DNA of 64,000 nucleotides from Verticillium longisporum (taxonomy: Eukaryota > Ascomycota > Sordariomycetes > Glomerellales > Plectosphaerellaceae). Numbering within the stretch: the stretch's first letter is position 1; each line of letters opens with the position of its first letter. Where the stretch lies: positions 930,001 through 994,000 of the forward strand of contig JAETXT010000014.1 of assembly GCA_019188255.1 (NCBI GenBank), given 5' to 3'. The position numbers and the translations under genes were made by a program. Below the pieces are notes generated by a model. That model had not been told where the DNA came from, searched no databases, and saw only the letters and a list, made by a program, of their open reading frames with translations. This document shows, piece by piece, positions 32,701 to 46,156 of the stretch.

Positions 32701-35700
32701 CGGCGCCGTCGCTGGTGGTGGGCAGCTCGGTCGCGGCCTTCTTGTGCACCTGCATGGCGACGAGCACCGAGTTGCAGACGTTGGAGACTTCGGCGCTGAA
32801 GCTGTCGAGGCTTGGGGGGACTCGAGCGCGTCGTCGTCGTAGTCCTGGCGCGAGACGGCTGTCCAGGCCTTGATCTGCTGAAGCACAAAGGCCAGGTTGG
32901 GGTGGGCCGAAGCCATGTCGTCCAGCTCCTTGCCGAGCGCCTGGAGGCTCAGCTGTGATTCTTCGTCAATGGCCTTTTGTTCCGAGGTCTGGAGCCTCCC
33001 GGGGATCGTCGACGACGCGTCGCGTTTTGTCAGGCTTGCAGCAAATCCGTCCAGTCGGTTCTGGAGGGTCTGGACAACTTGGGAGTTATCGGTGGTCGCG
33101 AGCTTGCCGTGAACCTCGACGAGCTGGACACCAAATCGGAGGACCGGCACGATCCAGTCGACCGCCTTAAGCAGGTTCGACGATTGTCTTTGAACCGTGA
33201 GAGACTTGTCTCCCCAGTACGTGCTCAGCTGGCGGACCGAGCCGATGGCCTCCTTGAGCGGACCAACAGAGGCGCTGGCCGGCACGAGGGATGCCCTTTG
33301 CTGCAGAAGCAGCTGCACAAAGCCCTCCATGAAACCAACGCTGCGCGTGACCTCAGCACCCGTGAGCTCGCTGTGGTGGTCAAGACCAGCCGGCCTGACC
33401 TTGGCCGCGATATCAATGGCCTTCTGGAAGTAGTACTCGGCGGTGTCCTGGCCCTCGCTCTCGCGAGCATAGGCGCGCGTGCTACCGAGAACGGTGGCCG
33501 TCGTCTTTTGCCTGTTGAGATCCTCGGTGCCGAGGTTGTGCCTGACACCCATCTTGCGCATGGCCTTGAGAACATCGGCAAACAGGTTACGCTTGCGCGT
33601 CTTGAGGTGCTTGACCTGGTCCTTGTTCTCGTCGTTGAGGAACTGCGGCGTCTCCTTGCGTAGTTCGGCAATCGAGGCCTTGAGCGATTCGACGAAGGCA
33701 ACGGCTTCTTGACTGGCGGCCGTTGTGCCTGAGCTGTACTTGGTGACGTTGGCCATGACCGACAGCGTCGTGTCAATGTTGATCAGTCGCTTGTTCTGCT
33801 TCAGCCACTGGGGCGCGGCCTTCTTGCACCGCGCCAGCGCCTTCTTGTCCACGCTCGGGGTGATGATGATCGAAGCGGCGCCGCTGTCGGTGATGGGCTC
33901 CTTGTCTGGCAGACCCTGCTCGATGACGGGGGCAGCTGGCTGGCCGAGCACGGAACGGAACTTGCGTACGAGCCTGAACAGGCTGCGGTGAGACTTGCGG
34001 GCGCTCTCGCGGAGTGCGTTGATGTTGGTGTCTTTCCAGCTCGCCATCAATACAGTGTTCTTGACGTTCTTCTCAATCGGAGCCCTGCCGCGGCCAATGG
34101 CCTCGTCGATGACGGCCTCGAACCGGGAGTAAAATGTGATAAAGTTCTGCGTCGCGTCACGAACAACGGCGAGAGAGGGATAGTCGACGGTCAGTAGCTC
34201 GAGGTGCTTCTGCATCTGGCGCAGAAGCGCCAGACGCCCGCTGAATTGTCCGACGATGGAAGTCGAGAAGTAGTTGCCCAGCTCCTTGACCAAGCTGACG
34301 GCATACTCTTGCAGCTCGTCGGCCTTGTCCGCGAGAGTGAGCGGCACCGCAATAACCACCTGGTATGCCATGAAGAACCACGAGTTGGCGTCGTCGCGGC
34401 ACTTTTGCGCTTCCAGGTCGAACAGCCTAGCCCAGGTCTTGAGCTCCTCGCGGCGCCAGCTGATGATCATGTCGGTCAGTGCCGTGTACAGAGCCGGGGC
34501 TCCGTAGATCGCTGGCGCATAACCGCCATGCTGCCACTCGTAAACGATCATGTGCAGGTGTTCGAGCTTGGGTAGGATGCTCGCGAGCGGTTCGGTATGG
34601 ACGAGGCTGAGCAGCGTCTCGCATGCCGTCAAAACATCGGCGAGAGGCTGCATGAAGCCAATCTCGTCAACCTGCTGGAGCTCATGGAAGCGGAGCTCGA
34701 CCTTGTTGACGAGCGAGATCAGCTGTCGAACCATGGGCAGGTTGGCGTCGGAGTAGAAGTTGTAGTTGTCAGTCTGCACACTGACGTTCAGTGCGCTCAA
34801 CTCCTCGTACAGGGACCACATGGCAGAAGGCAGCATCTTCTGGTTGAGATCCTGACCCACGGCCACCCTCTGTGAGGCCTCGAGAGCGAGCTCATGGCTG
34901 ATGGCAGCGCACGCCTTGCGGAGGCTCTCGGACGCCTCCTCTGGCTGTGAGAATATGTTGCGGTGGAGCTCAGCCATCTTGACGGACAAGTCGCGGACTT
35001 TCTGACGCTGAACAGCCGGTTTCTTGTCTTCCTCGTCATCGAAGGTCGGGAACAGTTCGTTGAACTCTTCTTCGTCTTGTTCCTCTTCGTCCTCGAAGCT
35101 GCCTCTGAATTTGTACAGGCTGGTGTTCTCCTGCTCGGTCTTGCGGTCGGCCTCGAGCTTCTTGTTCCAATCGTCAAAGAAGCCATGAATTGAACTAAAC
35201 AGAGCTTGACGGCCGGGCGCATCGAGGCGCGGCAGGCCCTCGACAGACACGACGAGACCCATGTAATTGAGGAAGTTGAGGCTTCGAGTCGGCAGTGAGG
35301 TCGCGTTCGGGTTCGGCAGCGTGCCTTCCAGGAAAGGAAGCACGCCCATGAATGGGGCTGTTGGGAGCTGGTCCTGAAGAGAGGCGAGACCCCTGTTGAG
35401 GGACAATCCAAGCTGAAGGCAGTGCAGGATGTTCACAGCGGGCAGAACCATATCCTGGTAAGCATCGAACCTGCTCGACAGACGATCGATCAGTTGGCCG
35501 ACATTCAACCTGACCAGATCCATCTCTTCATTCAGTCCAGTCGTATCTGTCAGGGTGTGGGTAACATGGGTGGAGGCTACGTCCATGTCGACAACGGACT
35601 TGAGAATGTTGTTAAAGTCCGCCTGGATACCGCCGAGTTCAGACTTGGCTGGGCGGTAGAGGATCTGGCTTGCTGGCGGGGCGGCTCCGAGAGCCTCAAT

Positions 35701-38700
35701 CTCCTCCTGAACCAGCTGGGCGCGCAGGGAGGTCTTTTGTCCGGTGAAATGTGTCTCAAACTCTAGAAGAGAGGCAAGCCTGTTGTCCAATGCTGCCTTG
35801 GTGTTGTCGTGAACCTCCATCTCGTACTGGGGCCTCAGCTGTGGGTCGAAAGCCTTGTCCGGGACGTAGAGCTTGATGCATCCGACGGAGAACTGCACCC
35901 AAGCCACGGAAGAGAATGCAACCACAAGTCGATCTCCAGCCGTGTTTGCGCTGTCCATGTGGGCAGCATGCTTGTCGGAAGCAGCCAGTGCGACTATAGA
36001 CGGGAGTAGGTGGTCTTTGAAAACAGTGACAAGCTGCGCAGGCCACTCCTCAGGGAATGCAACGCGAATCTTGAGCACCATGGCCTTGAGCTGTTCTGGC
36101 GTCGTGGCAGCCAAATCGGCATTGCTGTAAGCGCGGGTGAAGACGTTGTCGACAAGGGCACCCGCGTCAAGGCCATGAGCAGCGATGATCTCCGAAATGA
36201 GGTGCTTGAGCGAGATGTTCAGCGCCTGGATGGAGTTGCTGGTGATATCAGGCGCCGATCGCGCAAGTGTCCGGCCCAGGAGAGGCAGCTCAGCCTCGAG
36301 CATGCGCAACGAGTCGAGGCTCGCATTCTTGATGGAATTAGACTTGGCAAGCAGAGAGATAGCGAGCTTGCCGTTCCAGACATGCGTCTTTGCGTCTCGA
36401 GATGCAAGAAGACCGGTGGACAGGAGTTTCTGGGCAGAGCCCAAAGCATTGCTGAAGCGGCTCTGGTCGAAAGTGGGCAGATCCGAGGTGACAGCCAAGA
36501 CCATGTGCTCAGCAGGCAGGGTGGTACCGTATGAAATGGACTGGAGGACCAGGGCTTGCCGGAGGGTCTCGTACTCCGCCGTGAAAAAGGGGCTAACTTC
36601 CCTCGACGCAGAGCTGACGCCAGCCTCCAGGGTATCAATTTCCTTCTTCAGATCCACAATGAGCTGGGACGTGAGAGACGCGTTGCTTCGTACGATCTGG
36701 TCAGCGGTGACCAATGTTGACATGGCGCTAGCAAGATCCGAGATGGAGGTTCGGACCTTCCATCTCAAGGCATCAAACCGGATCGCGAGACGCTCGATAT
36801 CACGATGCGACTCGAGAGCTTCGGCAGAGAGAATGGCGGCTGGCTTGAGAAGATTCCAGAGGGGCTCCATGCTGAGACCGGTCTTGAGCTTGAAGCCCGC
36901 GTTGAAATCTTCTTGGATCGCTTGAAGGAAACCGGACGCGAGCGCACCATGAATCGAGCTTTCCTGCACCTGGGAGAGGGCGGCCTGAAGTGACTTGACG
37001 CCATGACCGAGATGGGCTTGGAACCTTGCCTCTTCGAAGTGTTGTTGGGCGACGAGTCCAAAAGTTCGCCACCAGAAGTCCAACATGTGCCTGATGATTC
37101 GAGATTGATCCTGTTCTTGTGAGCAGCGGCACATATGACGATTGTCATGTAGGTAGCATACCTTCCAGTCACCAGCATCTTTGACGCTATCCCGGAGAAA
37201 CTCGAGCGCCGCTTGGAGAACCTTAGTCAGGAACTTGGACACGCTGGCTGTTGAATCCTTTGCCACAGCCGCGATGCGGTCCGAAACAACAGAGCGCTGA
37301 AGACGGTTCAATGATGCAAGCTTGCCGGCCTTGGCACGCCCGACTTGGGCCTTGAGGATAGATTGGCAACGACGAAGCTCCAGGATGAATTGGAAGCAGC
37401 AGTTCAACCAGAACGCCAGGTCACCCGAGGTTCGTTGCAGAAGGCGGGCAATCGGGGCATTCTGAAGCGTAGATAGGGGCTGGAATGGTTAGTAAAGGCG
37501 CTAGCTACAGTTGAGAGCAGACGGCTTACCTGGGCATGCTGCAGCTCGCTGTGGCTGTCATTAGGCAGGGTAGCGTAAAGCTCAAGGGTAGCCTGTCTAA
37601 GCGCGGCAGCCTCGTCTGTTGTGAGGTAGTTCGAGATCTCCTCGAGATTGCTGCGGTACTTCTCGAGTGCCTCAGAAGGTAGTCCCATCAGAGTCTGAGT
37701 CAAGGCGCCAGAATATCTGGGAACTAGAGACGTGTCTTGCACCGAGAGGTTGTCGAGTGTCAGGCTGCTAACATCCACATAGTTTTCGCTCTGCAGGGTT
37801 GCCACGGAGATATCTCTAGACATCTGCAGCCTTCGAAGGTTGCTGTCGACGTCGGCACCCGTCTGGTGGGAAACCTTCATGTCTTCCGGTAGCTCACTGA
37901 GGTGGATCTCAATGGCACGGTTGCGCATGGCCCGGGACAGCTCTCCATAGCGGGAGTCGACTGTCAAAAAGATTCGGAACTCGGGATGAGGCTTGATCAG
38001 TCTTGGTTCGCCATCGGGTCCGCAATGCTCGTTGATGCTGAGGAAGCCATTCGGCTCGAGCAGCGAGTTGAGTCTGTCCAGAACAGAAGCATTGCAGAGG
38101 TTTGCGTTGTCGAGCACCAACCACTGCCCAGTCTGCAAGGCCTTCACAATGACACCATCGAGCCATTCGAATCGAGGGTCGGTGGCTTCAAGTGGCTTCT
38201 GCAGGAGTTCGAAGACGTTGGTGAGTAGGGCCGCGATCTCGGTGGTGGGAGAGACCTCGGAGAGAACAGTCTGTACTGATGCTGCGATGGCCTCGAGCGC
38301 ATCAAGGTTGCCGTGATAGCCCTCAAGCGCATGGAGTAGCGACAGCGCTTCATGAGGTACCTGTGCTGGGACTTGCGACAGAACAGAGACCTCGAGGGTC
38401 TCGTGCAATGCTCTCAGAGCAGCGTTCAGCTCACGCAGGGGATTCGCTTGCTCGAAGCCGCCAACGAGATCCATGGTGTCGATGTCTGCGTTGAGCGGGA
38501 ACACTACGAGGGACTTGCCAGCAACCGCGGCAACGTGCTGAAGAAGAGCTGATTTGCCGCTGCCTGAGGGGCCACCGATGATGCAGGGAATGTTTTGCTT
38601 GACACAGATCATCACGGACTCAATCTCGGGAAGTCGGGGTACGATGTTGATGGCGGGCAGCTTTGACGGTTGCGACAGCTGGTTGCGGGCGATGAGAGCA

Positions 38701-41700
38701 TTTCCGACCTGGCTGAAAGCCGTGCTGATGTCGTGGTATAGGCTGTGGTCGTGAGGCTGCCTGCCGAAGATGCTGGCGAACAGGTTGTCCACCTCTTTGC
38801 GATCCAGATTCGACCGGAAACGCTGGCGGACAATAAGACCGAGGAAGTCATCGACAGTGCCCGTGCTCAGCAGAGGGTCCTTCGAAGCTAGCAGGTTCAA
38901 CCATCGCAGGATATCACGAAGGTTGAACTCCCAGGGGCCACCTTGCAGGCCAAAGGACTTCTCTATGACGATCTGGTGGTCCAGCTTGGTGATGAAGCGG
39001 ATTACTCCGCGAGTGACATCCGAAGGAATATCTGGGAAGCTGTGACCGGCGATAAGGAGCAGATCCTCTTCCGTCAAGACGTCGGCGTAAACGACGATGA
39101 ATCGATTGACAAAGGAGCTCGGCAGACCCTTTCGACCACCACCTTGGTGATGCGGGTTCTGTGCCGCAAAGAGGCGGAAGTCGGGATGTTTGTGGAAGAC
39201 CTGGTCGAGCTCGGAAATGTACACCTCGCCACGATGGTCAAGACAGGCGTTGAGACCTTCCAGCACTGACTGTGAAGCAAGGTTCATCTCGTCCAGGAGA
39301 ACCCACTCACCCCTTTGCATGGCTTGAAGGAAAGGGGCATCCCTCCAGGCAAAGTTGCCGGCCTCGGCGCCTTCTACGGGCATGTCGGTACCGAACAGAT
39401 CCATGAGATCAGTCTGGTCAGACAAGTTGATCCTCGTCAATGGGCGGCCGCATGTGGAAGCAAGGGCGGCAACGAGGGTGGTTTTGCCAACACCAGGGCT
39501 GCCTTCCAGCAGGATGGGCTTCTGCATCTGAAGCGATCGAAGGACGCGCATCAGGTTCAGACGTGTGGTAGGAGCATTGAACGCAATAGTGGGATCGATT
39601 GCTACTCCTGGTTCTCGGGCAATCTCGAACTGGCCCAGAGACAGCGCGTTGGCGTCCATCTTCACTTCAGGCTGCGACCGGTAGATTTTCGTGGCATCGC
39701 ATTTGAGAAGCTCACTCAGTTTGTCGAGACATTGTTGTCGCTGGGCTTCCATTGACTTGGGATCCATGGCCAGCAGTGCTGAAGGATTGGCTCCGAGTGT
39801 ATCAACGAAAACGGTGGCGGCACCATGAACAACAGCAAAGTTGGGGTTGACGGAACCGAAGTGGTTGATAAACTTGACCCAGAGAAGAATGTCTCGAATC
39901 GAATAAGCGGCAGAGTGAGACGATCGGAAGGTCTCTCCGAACCAGGCTGAGAAGTGAACGATGGTACTGCCAAAGTTCCGCAATGTGGTGTCCAGCTTGG
40001 ATCGAACGATCTGCAGGACATCCTCTCGGTCAGAGAGTGATGGGACCCAAATTTCGGTGAAACGATTCCTCAGAGCAGGGGACAGTTCCTTCTTGCCGAA
40101 ATCGCCACCTGGATTCATCGTTGCAAGGAACTGGAAGCCGTTGCTCGCAGTGACAAAGGAGTTGTCGATGCCTTTCTCAGCGAGAAGTAGGGTGCGCCCA
40201 GGCTCGAGTACCGAGTTCAACCTCTCAAGGACAGAATCGTCGGCAAGCGAGATCTCGTCAAGGAGGAAAAAGTCACCAGACTTCATTGAGTTGACAAGAC
40301 TGCCGTCGGACCACTCGAAAAGCGCTTTGCTCTTGGTCTCCAGAGCAGTAATGCTCTCCCGCGCGGCCGCGTCCACAGTTAACAAGACATCTGCAGGCAG
40401 CTCGCGATAGGCCTGCATGAGCTCGTCAAAGCTACCGGAAGAAGGCTGGCCAACGCGACTGAGGAGTGTGGCCAATTCCGATTTCAGTGTATCCGAAATT
40501 GCGCCTCGGTTACGAACCGGCCGTTGAGAACCGATAAGGTCGCCAGTCTCGGTGTTCTGGTGAGCATTGACAATGTGAAGCTCCTTGCCCAACGCCTCGG
40601 CAAGCATTTGGCAAACGGTCGTCTTGCCACAACCTGTATCGCCAACAAGCAGCACGGGCTCGTTGTTGCGGAGTGCGTAGTCGACCAGGGTGTAGAGACG
40701 TCGCATGGCCCCTGTCCACACCACGCCCTGGCTGTTCTCGCCAGACTTGCCCTTGCCCGTGAACATGGTCGAGTAGAGCTGCTCCGGGTCAATCTTGACC
40801 TTGAAGACCTTCTCGATGATTTCCTTGACGGCGATGCGCTCTTCATCCACGCGGACACGTTCGGCCAGGAGCATGAAACCGTTGATGGCAATCTGCTCGC
40901 GATCCTCGGCGCTTCTCTGAGTCCAACGGAACAGGTCTCGGAGGGTGGCGAAACTGTCCTTTGCTCGAACATCCTGCTCGTCTGTCGCAGACGGGACAGT
41001 TCCTTGTAGACTGTCACTATACGCTTGCAGTCTGAAGGAGCAGTGTTCCGGCTCCTTTGTTGGAGGATGTACTCCAATTCATCCTCGGGGATATCATCAT
41101 AGTGCAACTCCAGAATCTGTTGCGGAAAGCCCGGGACAGTGCTTTCCGGCCTCCGTAAAGACCAGGCGGGTTCTGCGTCGAGAAGAGCATGAAGTTCTCG
41201 TGCGGTCGCACGATCTCTTGCGTCTCTGGAATAAGCTCGCGGTTGTCGTCCAGTAGACGGTTGAGTGCCTCGAGGACATCAGTGGGTGCGAGGTTGAGTT
41301 CGTCGAGCACGATCCAGTGGCCTTGGCGCATCGCCTGGACGAGAAGACCCTCCTGGAAGCGCAGCTTTCCGTTGGAGTCTGAAGCATACGTTCCAAGGTA
41401 CTCTTGCAGGTCCGTGTGCTCGTGATTGTTGATGCGGACAAACTTGTTGCCCGTAAAGTTGGCCAGATATTCGATCATACTAGTCTTTCCGGCGGACGTA
41501 GGACCTTGGATGAGGATGGGAAACTTTCGTGTTGATGTGGCGCGAACAAGGTTGAGCAGGTTGCGCTCAACATAAGGGGTGATGATGTAGTCGGATCGCT
41601 CTTGCGGTTCAAGTGCGCCTTGCGACAGCCAATAATGACGATTCTTGGCTTTGTTGACGAATCGAACATACTTCTTTCCGTCATCCGGGTGCGTAGGGGT

Positions 41701-44700
41701 TTCGAGAGGAGGGACTGAGGGTTTGAGATTTGGCCAAAGAGGCGGTGGTCGATGAGTGGCATGAGGAGCTTTTCAGAATCGCGGTTGAGGAGTGTGAGGA
41801 AGCCCATAGAGAAGCCTTCGTACAGGGCTCGACGAAGGCCATAAAAGGGCGCGATGTGGTTGACATAGGACAGCACGCGGGTCAGGGTACGTAGACTGAA
41901 GTGTGGCACCTCGTTGGCACCATCCACCAAGCTCTTTTCTTCTGCCCGAAGCTTGGTATCGAGGTAGAGGCGGGCAATGTCATCGGCTGCCTTATCGTCG
42001 CGAGTCCCAGAGCCCTTGAGATACGTCTTCACGATGGTCAAGAGATCCTTGACGTCGCGATCCGGACTGTCGACGTAAATCTCGGTAAATCTGGATCGGA
42101 TGCCAATGGGCAAATCGCGCTTGCCAATGTCTGTTGCCGGGTTCATGGCACCGAACATGCGGAAATTCGGGTGCGCCTTTATCCTCTGAATCTCACCCGT
42201 TTCTGATAGGAGGATGGATGGCGTCTCGGCTGGGCCGGTCAAAAGGTCCGCGATGCTCTCAAGAGTGTCAGGGAGGCAAGGTTGATCTCGTCCAGGAGGA
42301 CCCAGTCTCCGTTTCTTGCTGCCTTGACAATATTGCCCTCGACAAACGAGAAAGCGAAGGCTCCAGAGCCTCCGGACATTTGAATCTCAAACTGGTCAAG
42401 GCTGCGGGTGAAAGCATCCCAGCGCGGCTTCAGGTCAAGGAGCCTCTGTAGTTTGGACTCGGTCTTCCGCCTCTTGGTCGGCTGGTCCTCACCGTTGCGA
42501 GCTTCTCTTTGCTCATTCTCCCGCCTCGTCAGCTCCTCGACAATCTTGATGAACATCTTTGGCGCTTGCCTCCATTGTCTGGAAACTCTGGTCCAGTCGC
42601 CTTTCGCGAAAGTCTTTCCGAGAAGTTCCAAGTAGGCCTGGTTCTTCGTGGCCGATATGCCCGTTGCGGCGAAGAGATCTTCAAACTCTTCCATCAGGGG
42701 CACCGCAAGACTCCGCACATTAACCGGCTTGAAGCCTCCCAACAGATCACCGACTTCACTTTGCTGTGACAGGTTGACTGCAATGAGCTTGTGGCCCAGT
42801 GTGTCGGCAAGCCGCTGGATCACAGTCGTCTTGCCGATACCCGTCTCACCGACGAGCAGTACGGGTTCGCCAGACTTGACCGCAACAGCCGCTTGCTCCA
42901 GCAATTTCTTGGCGTGGGTCGTATTCGCGAATGGCCTCTTAGACTTGACAATCTTGCCAGAACGGTCTTTCTTCTTTCGGAGCTTGACTCGGCCGATACG
43001 GAACTGATCGGGACCGTCTTCAAGTTGCGGGATGCTAGCTTCGAGGTAATGCTCTACCCGCTCCTTGGACATGTGCCACTCCTCGGCGATCTGGAAGGTG
43101 ATGTGCTGGCGTGCCTTGGCGTCAGGTATCCTGGATACGAAACAGTCAACTGCTTCCATGAACATTTGGTCGCGTGTTGTGTCGCTGATGGGTTCGTCGC
43201 CCGTCGTGCAGTTGGCGTCTGCAAGAAGGCTCGCAAGCCGACGACACCATCGCAACAGGTCTCGGGAACTTGGTTGACGGTCAAGCAAGCTTCGGTTAAA
43301 TGAGTTGCGGCTTGCTCCCGACACCGAGTTCGTCAACCTCCTGAAAACAGCCATAATTTCTGGAGCGAATCGTCGCAAAACGGGGTACGTGCCCACGATG
43401 ATATCGAGGAATTCGGCTTCGGACGGGATCTGGATCGATAGCTGTTGCCAGAAGCGAAGACCGAGGAGGTTCGGCAGAGTTTCGCGCCCATGCATGCCTT
43501 TTGTCGTCCGAACGGTGGCAAACAAACGAAACTCGCTCGAGGCCTCAATGGTCTCACCTCGGCTAGGAATTAGGAGCTGACCACGTTCGATCAGCGGCAA
43601 GAGGGTACTGATGACTTCGTTTGGAGCCCGATCCAGGTCTTCGATGAGAACCCATCGACCCTCCCTGACAGCTGTCGTCAGGACACCAGGTCGCCACGAG
43701 AAGCTTCCTGGCTTCGAGTCTGCCGCGTAAAGCCCCACCAGCATCTTCGCATCGGTCTGTTCGTTAATGTGGAGAGTCACCATTCCGGGGTGTTTCCCGA
43801 ACTCCTTGGCGAACTCGTGAATGACGGAGGTTTTGCCGGATCCAGGTAGTCCATGTAGTAGAATCGGTTTCCTGTCCTTCAGGAGGCCGGCCAGGCTTTC
43901 CAGGTTGTTTGATGTCGTCGTCGTGGGAACTAGAGAGGATGTGTTATGCGAAGGCGCGGAAGGTCGAGGGAGAATTGTCTGCCCGTAGCAGGCGACGAGA
44001 GGGGTCAGTGATTGGGGAGGAATAGATGGGACATCATCTTTCAGAGCCCTCTCGTTCCTCTCGCGACGTAAGGCATCTAGATTCTCCACACGTGCGTGCT
44101 CGTGCAGCGGCAAGAAGCCAAAGTCAACGTGTTGGCCATCAAAGTCTCCAGAGATGGCCGAGGCACCGACATGCTCCCGAATGAGAGCCTCTCGCTTGGC
44201 GTCTGCGGCGTGAACCTGCAGACAGAAGATCCGGATACACAGGTAACGCACGGCGAGATGCTCGTGAGCAAAGAGTGATTGCATTTGGGCGGGTGAGACC
44301 AGGATCGAGTAGGCGCTTGCATCAAAGCTGATCAGTCTCCATACTGCCAGTAGCAAACGCAAGAGTTCGTCTTGCTGGAGATTTTGCAGGCTCGCGAAAT
44401 CGAGCTGCTGAAGGCCCAGCGGTTTGTTTGAGGTTGGTGATGAGCCTGAGCTCATGTAATGCCTGAGAAAAGTCGACAAGTAGGGCGCGAATCGCAGTAC
44501 TCGCGCAAATGAAGCGAGAATGTCCGTCTGGGTCTTCGTATCGGTTGGGTTGAGGATCCATCGGGCACAGAGGTCAGGGAAAACATGCTCGAAATGGACG
44601 AAAAGTCGGCTTGTAAGTTGTGGTATGAGAGCGGCTTGAGACAGAACGTCAAGTAGGTTCGTGGAGGTGTGATCTCGAATGACGGCGAGGATTTCCTGAG

Positions 44701-44770
44701 GCAGCTGCTCAAGGACAATCGCATCGTCCAGGAGAGCCGCCCTTTGCGGCGATATGTCAATCGTCGCCAT
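29778..44770 (-). CDS. MDN1: Midasin, dynein-like AAA ATPase of 60S ribosome assembly
   Basis: Rea1/Mdn1 removes assembly factors (Ytm1, Rsa4) from pre-60S particles in the nucleolus and nucleoplasm. The six-module AAA ring is visible by its Walker A motifs, with approximate residues: AAA1 GLPGSGKT (305), AAA2 GETGIGKT (640), AAA3 GPTSAGKT (1090), AAA4 GDTGCGKT (1377), AAA5 GSPGVGKT (1758), AAA6 GPSGSGKS (2068). Then come a long linker, an Asp/Glu-rich segment (about 4090-4600) and a C-terminal VWA/MIDAS domain with DDSRSMGE. Start ATG 44770; introns 37480-37529 (50 bp) and 37111-37161 (51 bp). Six -1 frame breaks are needed: near 42271, 41687, 41113, 40960, 32814 and 30947. With one base at each the total is exactly 4966 codons, the family size. 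The gene is essential in yeast, so the breaks are probably sequence errors. It is divergent from MRPL12. Confidence 0.96.
37111..37161 (-). other. MDN1 intron 2
   Basis: GTATGC donor after ...KDAGDWK and AACAG acceptor before DQSRIIRHML. It is 51 bp and has no stop codon, so retention would only insert 17 residues; it is recognised by splice signals and the odd local composition of the translation. Confidence 0.7.
37480..37529 (-). other. MDN1 intron 1
   Basis: GTAAGC donor after ...ELQHAQ, CTAAC branch site, CAG acceptor; splicing continues PLSTLQNAPIARLLQ in frame. Without it, the frame ends at 37404. Confidence 0.85.
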
Positions 44771-45101
44771 GGTTGCGTCGATATCTAAAGATATGTCGTC
44801 GCGATCAAGTCCTGGGGTCGTCTTTTTCGCTGAGTATTTCCAACTTTTTAGCGGGTCCCTCCAGGATACAACGGAACCCGGCACCACCCACCTTCCGGGC
44901 CAATCAGATGCGCCGAATTCGGGCGTTGTAGCTTCACGCGACTCTCCAAGCTCGAAAATCTTCGAGCACTCACCACTCGTGTGCCTATCCCGATCGAACG
45001 ACCGACCTCAAGTCGCCAATCCACCCCAGCCATCGGCCCTCGCGAAAGCCATTTCGGACCACCACTCCCTCCACCTCTCCCCTCATCCAAAAAGCACCAC
45101 A
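44771..45101. promoter_or_regulatory. Bidirectional promoter region, MDN1 / MRPL12
   Basis: Only 331 bp separate the two divergent ATGs, so both promoters and leaders must share it. The MRPL12 side is pyrimidine-rich (about 45058-45090), typical of fungal highly expressed genes. No further motif can be assigned with confidence. Confidence 0.7.
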
Positions 45102-45748
45102 ATGGCCATGTCTTGCAGGTACGCGGCTCGCAGCTGCGCCCGTCAGCTGCGCACCGCCAGCTCCCTCCGCGCTTCCGCCTCCTCCTTCCAGACCCGAACC
45201 CCTGCGACAGCGAGACGGCACAACTCGACCGAGGCTGCGCCTGCGGCAAACCCCAAGATTGAGACCATTGTCGACCAGATCAGCCAGCTCACTCTCCTCG
45301 AGACCGCCGACCTCGTCTCCACCCTGAAGGTATGCACACACGAGACCGCCGGACCCCATCGGCCTCGGACCTTTTGACTACGAACGCTTGCTTACCGTAT
45401 CGCCTCTTACCCCCCTTTCAGTCCCGACTCAACATTCCCGACCTGCCTGTCGGTGGCTTCGCCGCTGGCCCTGCCGCCGCCGCCCCTGCTGCCGCCGAGG
45501 AGGCTGACGAGCCCGCCCCCGCTGCCGCCGAGAAGAGCGTCTTCAACGTCAAGCTCATGGCCTTCGATGCCGGCTCCAAACCCAAGGTCATCAAGGAGAT
45601 CAAGAACCTGCTGGGTCTCAGCTTGGTGGACAGCAAGAAGTTCGTCGAGAGCGCCCCGAAGCTGATGAAGGAGAACGTGCCCAAGGACGAGGCCGAGAAG
45701 ATTATGGCCACGCTGAAGGAGCTCGGCGCCACGGTCGAGATGGAGTAA
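45102..45748 (+). CDS. MRPL12: Mitochondrial ribosomal protein bL12m
   Basis: Stalk protein of the mitoribosome large subunit that recruits translation GTPases. Exon 1 45102-45329, intron 45330-45421 (92 bp), exon 2 45422-45748; 184 aa. The first about 45 residues are an Arg/Ser/Ala-rich transit peptide without acids; residues about 55-90 (IETIVDQISQLTLLETADLVSTLK) are the dimerisation helices; an Ala/Pro-rich hinge follows; and the C-terminal domain is the bacterial L7/L12 type, with FNVKLMAFDAGSKPKVIKEIK and a final KELGATVEME. The start gives the complete transit peptide; a second ATG lies two codons downstream. The frame is intact. Divergent from MDN1. Confidence 0.95.
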
Positions 45749-46156
45749 ACGAATCTGCCTTCCTCGCACAGCAACGACGGGCTTCCGAGGACGAGAGGGC
45801 ATCCGGTGGCATTCGATGGGAATGGGACCTGGACTACCTAGATGGATGTGTATTGAGTGTATAAACACCCATGTAACAATAACAACATGTACCCCCCCAT
45901 TTTTGTTTCATATTGCTTCCAAGGCGATCACTGTCACTGGGACACGAACAACGTGTGTGGCCGAATCGGCTGAATTGTAATTCTGCATCAGATGCACAGA
46001 GGGCTTGATACCAAACCGCGCGCATACACAAATGACAACCGTGGTATCTTGACCAGAGGGGGGCACGCCGGTCCCCCTTTTTTTCAACGCCCACCCACAC
46101 CTATGAGACCTCGCGCCCAACGCCAGATTTTCATGTACAGATGAGAAAGCAACAGT
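45749..46156. other. Convergent 3' region between MRPL12 and CTK3
   Basis: About 400 bp, containing both 3' UTRs. An A/T-rich stretch near 45850-45915 is a plausible 3'-end-forming region for MRPL12. No gene. Confidence 0.5.

Noticed and set aside
31034..32842. 602-codon plus-strand frame, very Leu/Val-rich, resembling a membrane protein
   Set aside because: It is the complement of the Asp/Glu-rich GAN codons of the midasin acidic region, which read as Leu/Val on the other strand; not a real membrane protein.
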